This document shows positions 58,554 through 64,000 of a stretch of 64,000 nt of DNA, piece by piece. The notes under the pieces are model-generated. The model worked only from the letters and a program-made list of their open reading frames with translations, made no database searches and was not told where the DNA came from. Position 1 is the first letter of the stretch. Each line of letters begins with the position of its first letter. The position numbers were made by a program, and so were the translations under genes. This DNA is from Asterella californica (taxonomy: Eukaryota > Streptophyta > Marchantiopsida > Marchantiales > Aytoniaceae): assembly GCA_036924285.1 (NCBI GenBank), contig JAYKYS010000009.1:20316001-20380000 (forward strand), written 5' to 3'.

Positions 58554-60176
58554 CTAAAGATGTGTAGATTTAGAGGGGGTGATTGGATGGGAGGTTTGAG
58601 ATGAAGATCGATAGATGTCCTTGATGAAGCCGATGTAAGCATCATGGACTTCCCTTGTAACTGCACCCAAGACCTCCCGTGAAATGAACCCAACCTTTGC
58701 ATCTCGAATGCACTCCTCCCAACCTCCCTTCACATCCATCACTGTATCAATATCCGGTTGCTGTATGTTTGCAACCAGATCAATCATGTCCACTGTCTGC
58801 ACCCCAACCATCTCCTCCGGTTGTGAAGGATCGTCCTCCATTGCCAATTCAGGAAGAATAGTTTCCTGTTGAACCTTATCTTCCTGAGCTAGCCTCCCTG
58901 AAGAAGTATCTTGTTGGTCCTTCTTCTCGCACTGCATCGTGGATGCAGTATCCAACCTGAGCTCGTTTAGATCCTCGTGCTCATCCAAACCATCTCTATG
59001 GAGATCATGCTCAATCTCCTCCACCCTAGCACCATAACTTGTAGCTTCGTCAGCTACAACTGCATGTGCCGCAAGGTAATCATCCACAATCTTCTTCATC
59101 CCTCCTTTACCAACGTTGGCTTGAAGGAGAGTATCCGTACTTGTGAATGTAACCTTTCCATCCTCCCAAGAAATAACCTCACGTTGCAAAGACTCTGCAA
59201 AGTCGATGCAATCGTCTCGTTGATGGTCAGTACCATCACACCACATACACTGATGTATCCAAGCTGGTTTGGGTACAAGCTCCATCTTGATCGACGATCT
59301 CTTATCCTCCAACCTAGTAACCTTAGCTTGTAGATCTTGCATCTTTTGCTGCAGGTCCTCGATGGTTGGATCCTTCTCTTCTACAACCACAATTGGAGGT
59401 TGAACCTCAGATACTACTTGAACTGGTGTGGTAGTCAACGCTGCAGATGTCAACCTTGTAACCCTTTCCCTTGTCTGTCTCCGGACAAGAAGCTCAACAG
59501 CTTCATGCACAATCTCCCAATTTCGTGTCAACCCTTCTTCTTCATCCCCATCCTCCAGAAGTAGCTCCAACTGTTCTTGCCATGGTTCATCCGCAGCTTG
59601 AAGAAACAGCTCTGTCTTCTAGCTCTCCAAGGTTAGCTTGTCCACCCGAGGTAGTTGAGAGAATTGTCGCTCAAACTCCTCTAACAGCTCTGTAGGCTGC
59701 AAACTCTTGCTAGATCGGTTGACCCATTCCAAAAACGATTTCTTGGTTACTCGATCTGAGTTCCCCAAGAAATACTCCTCCATCAGCGCATGTGAAAATG
59801 TATCCCAGTTCTTCCCAAAACGCTTTGTTAGACCTTTCACATGCTCCCTTATCTCAGGCACCGCAGCGAGTTCGAACGTCTCGATCATCTCTTTCTCCGG
59901 TACCTGATCCAAATCCATCTCCGTCTTGTAACATCTCAAATAGTTTGAGATGTCTCCCCCATCAAATAGATCGAACTTGTCGATCATCCTTCCAAGCGTC
60001 TTCTTCCCCAAAGCCTCCTTTTGTTGGTTCTCTTGCTCTTGTCGCATAAACAAAGTGAAGGCTTGAAACAATCGCGCAGTTGCTGCATCCAACTGCATCC
60101 CTAGTATACCCTCTGATCCGTCCATCCCGTCCATAGTCATGGCTCGTCCCATCCTCCCATCCTCCCATGATCCCAA
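58554..60176 (-). pseudogene. gag of the nested element (one amber codon)
   Basis: Starts MGSWEDGRMGRAMTMDG; one frame through to HPITPSKSTHL and stop at 58554, broken only by TAG at 59621-59619 (541-codon frame). The core ISNYLRCYKTEMDLDQVPEKEMIETFELAAVPEIREHVK aligns with the 45 kb Gag. A zinc knuckle CMWCDGTDHQRDDC (C-x2-C-x4-H-x4-C) follows. The C-terminal part (DAKVGFISREVLGAVTREVHDAYIGFI) aligns with the block that precedes the protease in the 44 kb element, so the pol deletion starts just after it. Gag would form the particle; readthrough or a Gln at the amber would restore the frame. Confidence 0.85.
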
Positions 60177-60306
60177 CCGTCTACAAATCCATCATCCCAA
60201 GTCCACAACATCCTCCCGAACAACCATATCCATCCTCATCCTCATTCATGATTGCTGATCTCTTCTGCCCAGTTCTAACACACAGAAGAAATCTCCACCC
60301 CAGACC

Positions 60307-60324
60307 TTCACGTCGAGTTCACCA
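60307..60324 (-). promoter_or_regulatory. Primer-binding site of the nested element
   Basis: Reverse complement is TGGTGAACTCGACGTGAA, identical over 18 nt to the site at 45304-45321. Confidence 0.75.
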
Positions 60325-60328
60325 CCGA

Positions 60329-62320
60329 TGTCGTGTCGGATATTGCGTGAAGGATGTCCAGGAAAACGCGAGGTTCCTGGCTGTGGAGATGTTGTGTGCT
60401 GAAACAAAGACGAGACAGAGAAAAACAACCACGAAAACGAACGCTGTGATATATACACTCCAAATGTATGTACACTGTCGATTCTTTCTCCTAAGAGCAC
60501 AGAACTGAAGAATAGACCAGAGCAGTCTGTAACCTGCTTCAAAAGCCTCTAAAAGCAACCCTTGAATCACAACCCTGACCCAAAACCACCGAAGCGTAGC
60601 TCAAAACAAGAGAAACTTCCCTTTGCTAACAACCAGAGCCACAGCGGTATCACCCGATCCAAACCCAAGTCCAAACCACATCCATGTATAAGCTCTTAGC
60701 TAAAGCTAGCTACCACAAGCTGTATACAGTCAACCAGAACTCTAACGAACTCAAAAGAGCAAAACTCGTAGCGAAGAAACCGAAAAAGGCCTATCTGTGA
60801 ACTTTCTCCTTTCGCCGAACGGACTTCAGATGTCGATAGGGTCTCCTCCGCTGACTCTGTTAACCCAAGAAACCTTCAGATCCGACTCCCAACAGCCGAG
60901 ATATCGCCGATTTTTGGTCGCAGGTGACCGAACCTCCAAAAACTCCTCCCTGCGGCTTAAAACTGCGCACACCGCACAAACGGATCGTCTAAACTGATAT
61001 CCGTCTTCCTTGGCAGATAGATCTAGCTACCCTGAACTCAACGAGACTCCAAACAAGTCGTTTGGAGTTCCCCTTGCAAAACCACGCAAGAAATTTGGTC
61101 GCAGGTTGCAAAAAACTGACATAAACCGGCTCCCTGTGGCTCAAACTTGCTCACCACACCCAAACCAACAATCCAATCCACGTATAGTGTCTCCTATGAG
61201 TAGATGAAGACTCCCTGATAGCGTAGGCATCAAGAACGAAGAGCTTGGCTCACCTATCGCGAAGAACAGCCCAACCTCAGGTCGCAGGTGAACGAAAATC
61301 TGATGTAAGCGCTTCCCTGCGAGCCAATTTCACTCAGAACTTCCAAACCGCCCGATGAAAACTGGTATCGTCTTCTATTTCCTGTAGAACTCGTTGTTCT
61401 GATCCCGATGGATCCAAGGACAGCAAGTCCAACTCTCCTTCACAGGTAACTGAAAACCCCAAATCTGCTTCCTGCGTCGCAATTGCTCTCAGTACGCACT
61501 CTCCGATCCGTCTCTTCCCTAACCGTTTGAACCAGTGTGTAGCCTGCACAGATCTGAACCCAACGACGCCTTGCGCGTTTGCATTGGACTTCGAAATCTC
61601 TCGCACCGTCCCCTGACAGGTCGCAGGTGCAAGCAAACCCCTTAAGCAACCCCCTTGTTACAGTCTGTACGTACGAAGTTCAACCCTCAATAATAAGAAG
61701 CAGGCCCCTTGCGTCATTGATATAACGCCTGAAGCCCTAAATACCCAGTCAGCAAGTAACCAGGAGCCTAGCTTGATTTTACCTTCTTTCGAATCGCATA
61801 ACTTCTTCTCTGGATGTCCAAACGAAATAAACAAGATGCCCATGGAAAGCTGACAACGAGCTCTACCCATCCATGTGATGAAAGTGAAGATCCGAAGTTG
61901 TGCCAAAAGCCCGTAAGCTGGAGCCTAGCTTGTTTTTCCATTTTTCGAGTCTTGTAACTTTTCCACTAGGCGTTCAAACGAAGTAGATGAAGTGCCTATG
62001 GAAAGCTGACAAGGAGCTCTATCCACTGGTGCGATAAAAACGAAGATCCGAAGTGGTGCCAAAAACCCGAAAGCTGGGGCCTAGCTTATTTTCTCCATCT
62101 TTCGAGTCCTGTAACTTCTCCACTAGGCGTCCAAACGAAGTAGACAAAGTGCCTATGGAAAGCTGACAAGGAGCTCTACCCATCTATGCGATGAAAATGG
62201 AGATCTGAGATTGTGTCAAAAACCCGTAAGCTGAGGCCTAGCTTATCTTCTCATGAGTGTCTTTGGAGCGACAAGCATCTAAGTTTGAATTTCAGGTAGG
62301 AGCCGGTCCACGACACGACA
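60329..62320 (-). repeat. 5' LTR of the nested gag-only element
   Basis: 1,992 bp, same ends as the other LTR. Contains its own promoter by inference; I did not identify a TATA box with confidence. Confidence 0.93.
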
Positions 62321-62324
62321 GCGG
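62321..62324 (+). repeat. Target-site duplication, right (GCGG)
   Basis: See 55850-55853. Confidence 0.75.
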
Positions 62325-64000
62325 ATTGAGCTCAACATGGTGGAGGAGAGGGTGGTGGTTGCTGGGTTCAGCAAAGAGACACCACATGGAGCGACCACCT
62401 CTTCTCGAGGATCACAGGCTACGCAACAGCGTGGTGGTGGTGGTGGTGGTAAGGATCGTGCGGAGCAGTCACGATCTCAGAGAGGTGTTGGAGGATCTGG
62501 TGGGCAGAAACTCGTGCCATCCTTCTCTAGCCAGCAGCAAGCGGATCCTTGCTGGACGTGTGATGGTCCTCATCAGCAAAAGGACTGTCCACAGAGGAGA
62601 GGTGGTTATGAGACGTCAGGAACGTCTCAAGCAGCACCTAGGCAATGTGAGCATTGCGGACGACCTGATCACAGTAGTGACCGTTGTTTTGATCTCCATC
62701 CCGAGTTGCGGCAAGGGAAGACTGATCGTGGACGAGGTGGAGGAGCTCAAGGAGACCGTGGTGGTCGAGCTGGAGGTAGAGGTCCAGCACCTGGGAGAGG
62801 ACCGGTCAGTCCACCGTCTGCTACGACGTTAGAAGCAGGTATGGCTGCTCGGATTGAGCAGCTGGAGCATAGGATAGTTAGTATGACTATGGCTCTGCGG
62901 AGATCAGGTGGAACAGAGGCTTCCACGTCTTATGGAGAAGAAGGAGGTGACTTCGACTTCATGGCTGGTGTGGCGCAGATTGAGGCATCTGCGGCAGTGA
63001 CTAGAGGTGCAGTACGTGTCTCTGAGCCACGAGGTGCGTCAGTGGAGTTGGATCCACAACGCGGAGAGGCTGGTAGACAGGTCAGGCTTCCTCAGTCGTT
63101 CACGTTATCGGAGGCGTTGAGGACCACATCTATGGTTCCTAAATGGCATACCGATGGTGTAGTAGAGTTGGAGGCATCGACATCCAGGAGTGGGTGTGAT
63201 GTGAGTCCACCTTCGACGTCTGTGGATGCGACGTCGAATCTGACGTTGGGGGCGGCTACAGCAGTTTTGCGAGCCCCACTATTCTCAGCCACGGATATGA
63301 AGGCATTGGGAGTCAACTTGGCTCCAGTGTTCCAGTTGGCGGCCACGCTCAGTGAGAGAGAGGATGTAGTTACCTCTAGTGCTGAAGTAGTTCAGCGAGA
63401 GACGGTAGACGTGTCCATGGAGTCGAGGATCAAGACAGCTACCAGTGGTACTTGGCAAGCGGCGGCTGCTAGGTTAGATGAGTTACCAGCTAGGCCGGCG
63501 ATTGACCGTGCTGGTTTGGCACCAGGTGTGGTGTTGTCGGACAACAGAAGTGGTATCTTCTGTTTGGTGGCACCTTCAGGGAAAGTGTATCGACCCCAAA
63601 AGATCTTGTTAGACTCTGGAGCCCAACCGTTGATGTTGAGAAAGACGACGTGTATTGGTTTGGGTCTGAAGAAGTCCGAGATAGAGATATGTCCATTCCA
63701 GTTGCAGACATCTCTAGGAGGATCAGGAGGTACGGCTCTACACATGACACGTGAGATGTTGACGGTGAGAGTTCGGCTAGATCATCCCACGGATGGCTCT
63801 ATCGTGAGGGCCAAGGCCATCGTTACAACCGTAGAGTCTTATGATGTATTGGTTGGAGGTGCTGTGTTGTACCCTATGGGGTTCATGATCGACTATTGGG
63901 CGGACACAACATCTTACATACCAGGTTGGCAGTCCGATGAGGGACGAGTGAGCCGCTTACCAGTGCGGTTCAGTGCTAGAGTTGGGACGACGGAGCATAC
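62322..64000 (+). CDS. Gag C-terminus and retropepsin of the interrupted Ty3-like element (runs off window)
   Basis: Open in frame 0 from the insertion point to the window end, about 559 codons with no stop. Order: Gly/Arg-rich stretch with a GTG microsatellite (62430-62450), two zinc knuckles (CWTCDGPHQQKDC, a C-x2-C-x3-H-x4-C variant near 62550, and canonical CEHCGRPDHSSDRC near 62650), a long Ser/Thr/Ala-rich linker, then a retropepsin with LLDSGAQPLML (Asp-Ser-Gly at 63612-63620) and YDVLVGGAVLYPMGFMIDYW. Reverse transcriptase is expected beyond the window. Apart from the nested insertion this part looks intact. Assignment to Ty3/gypsy rests on Gag and protease only, so confidence in the superfamily is moderate. 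Confidence 0.8.

Larger units (their letters stand above)
55854..62320 (-). mobile_element. Nested non-autonomous LTR retrotransposon (gag-only, TR-GAG type)
   Basis: On the minus strand: 5' LTR (62320-60329), primer-binding site, gag (60176-58554), a 0.7-kb tail, polypurine tract, 3' LTR. Protease, RT and integrase are absent. Its LTR ends, primer-binding site, polypurine tract and Gag resemble the 44-52 kb element, which or whose relatives could supply the missing enzymes. The name TR-GAG is used in the literature for terminal-repeat elements with only a GAG domain. It splits the gag of another Ty3-like element. Confidence 0.9.

Noticed and set aside
62257..62832. 191-codon plus ORF starting in the LTR
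   Set aside because: Wrong frame over the host gag; the true frame is open for 559 codons with zinc knuckles and a protease.
1..64000. CRISPR arrays, operons, bacterial promoters
   Set aside because: The 30-bp steps at 11.3 and 20.7 kb are transposon iterons with inverted symmetry, not spacers and repeats; the genome is eukaryotic.

Overview
This is nuclear DNA of a land plant, with one recognisable host gene in 64 kb. The clearest taxonomic hint is a cysteine-free germin-like protein whose mature N-terminus (DPDITTDFVVPPG) resembles, as I remember them, bryophyte and especially liverwort germin-like cupins. That is an inference; a marker gene or a whole-genome match would settle it. Nearly everything else is transposable elements of different ages, often nested, with long AT-rich stretches in which I see nothing.

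Layout. 1-1.6 kb: a repeat block that recurs at 38.2-39.7 kb. 3.8-11.3 kb: two degenerate copies of a non-LTR retrotransposon of R2-like architecture (C2H2 finger, reverse transcriptase, CCHC knuckle, restriction-like endonuclease), head to head, forming an inverted repeat of about 3.6 kb per arm. 11.3-11.7 and 20.73-21.07 kb: two copies of a small inverted-repeat element with motifs reiterated exactly every 30 bp. 18.1-20.7 kb: a decayed Ty1/copia element, interrupted by the second small element. 22.25-28.58 kb: an old Ty3/gypsy element with both LTRs, stop-ridden and internally deleted. 29.4-31.0 kb: the germin-like gene with TATA box, leader and poly(A) signal. 34.7-35.6 kb: a TTAA-flanked element with TIRs of about 100 bp, next to a 26-bp-arm hairpin. 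37.5-40.2 kb: a gag relic, the repeat block and a 306-bp tandem duplication. 41.6-42.0 kb: a retropepsin relic. 44.01-52.57 kb: an almost complete Ty3/gypsy element with 1,280-bp LTRs that are nearly identical although its reading frame carries five in-frame stops. 54.98-64 kb: the gag-protease part of another Ty3-like element, split by a nested, minus-strand, gag-only LTR element (55.85-62.32 kb).

How they relate. The 44-52 kb element and the nested gag-only element share an exact 18-nt primer-binding site, a similar polypurine tract, homologous Gag proteins and LTR ends of TGTCG/CGACA type; the gag-only element is probably a non-autonomous relative mobilised in trans. Three LTR elements show 4-bp target duplications (ACGT, GCGG, TATA). 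Several loci carry a recurrent double-hairpin motif that I cannot assign to a known family. All boundaries and identities were judged by eye.
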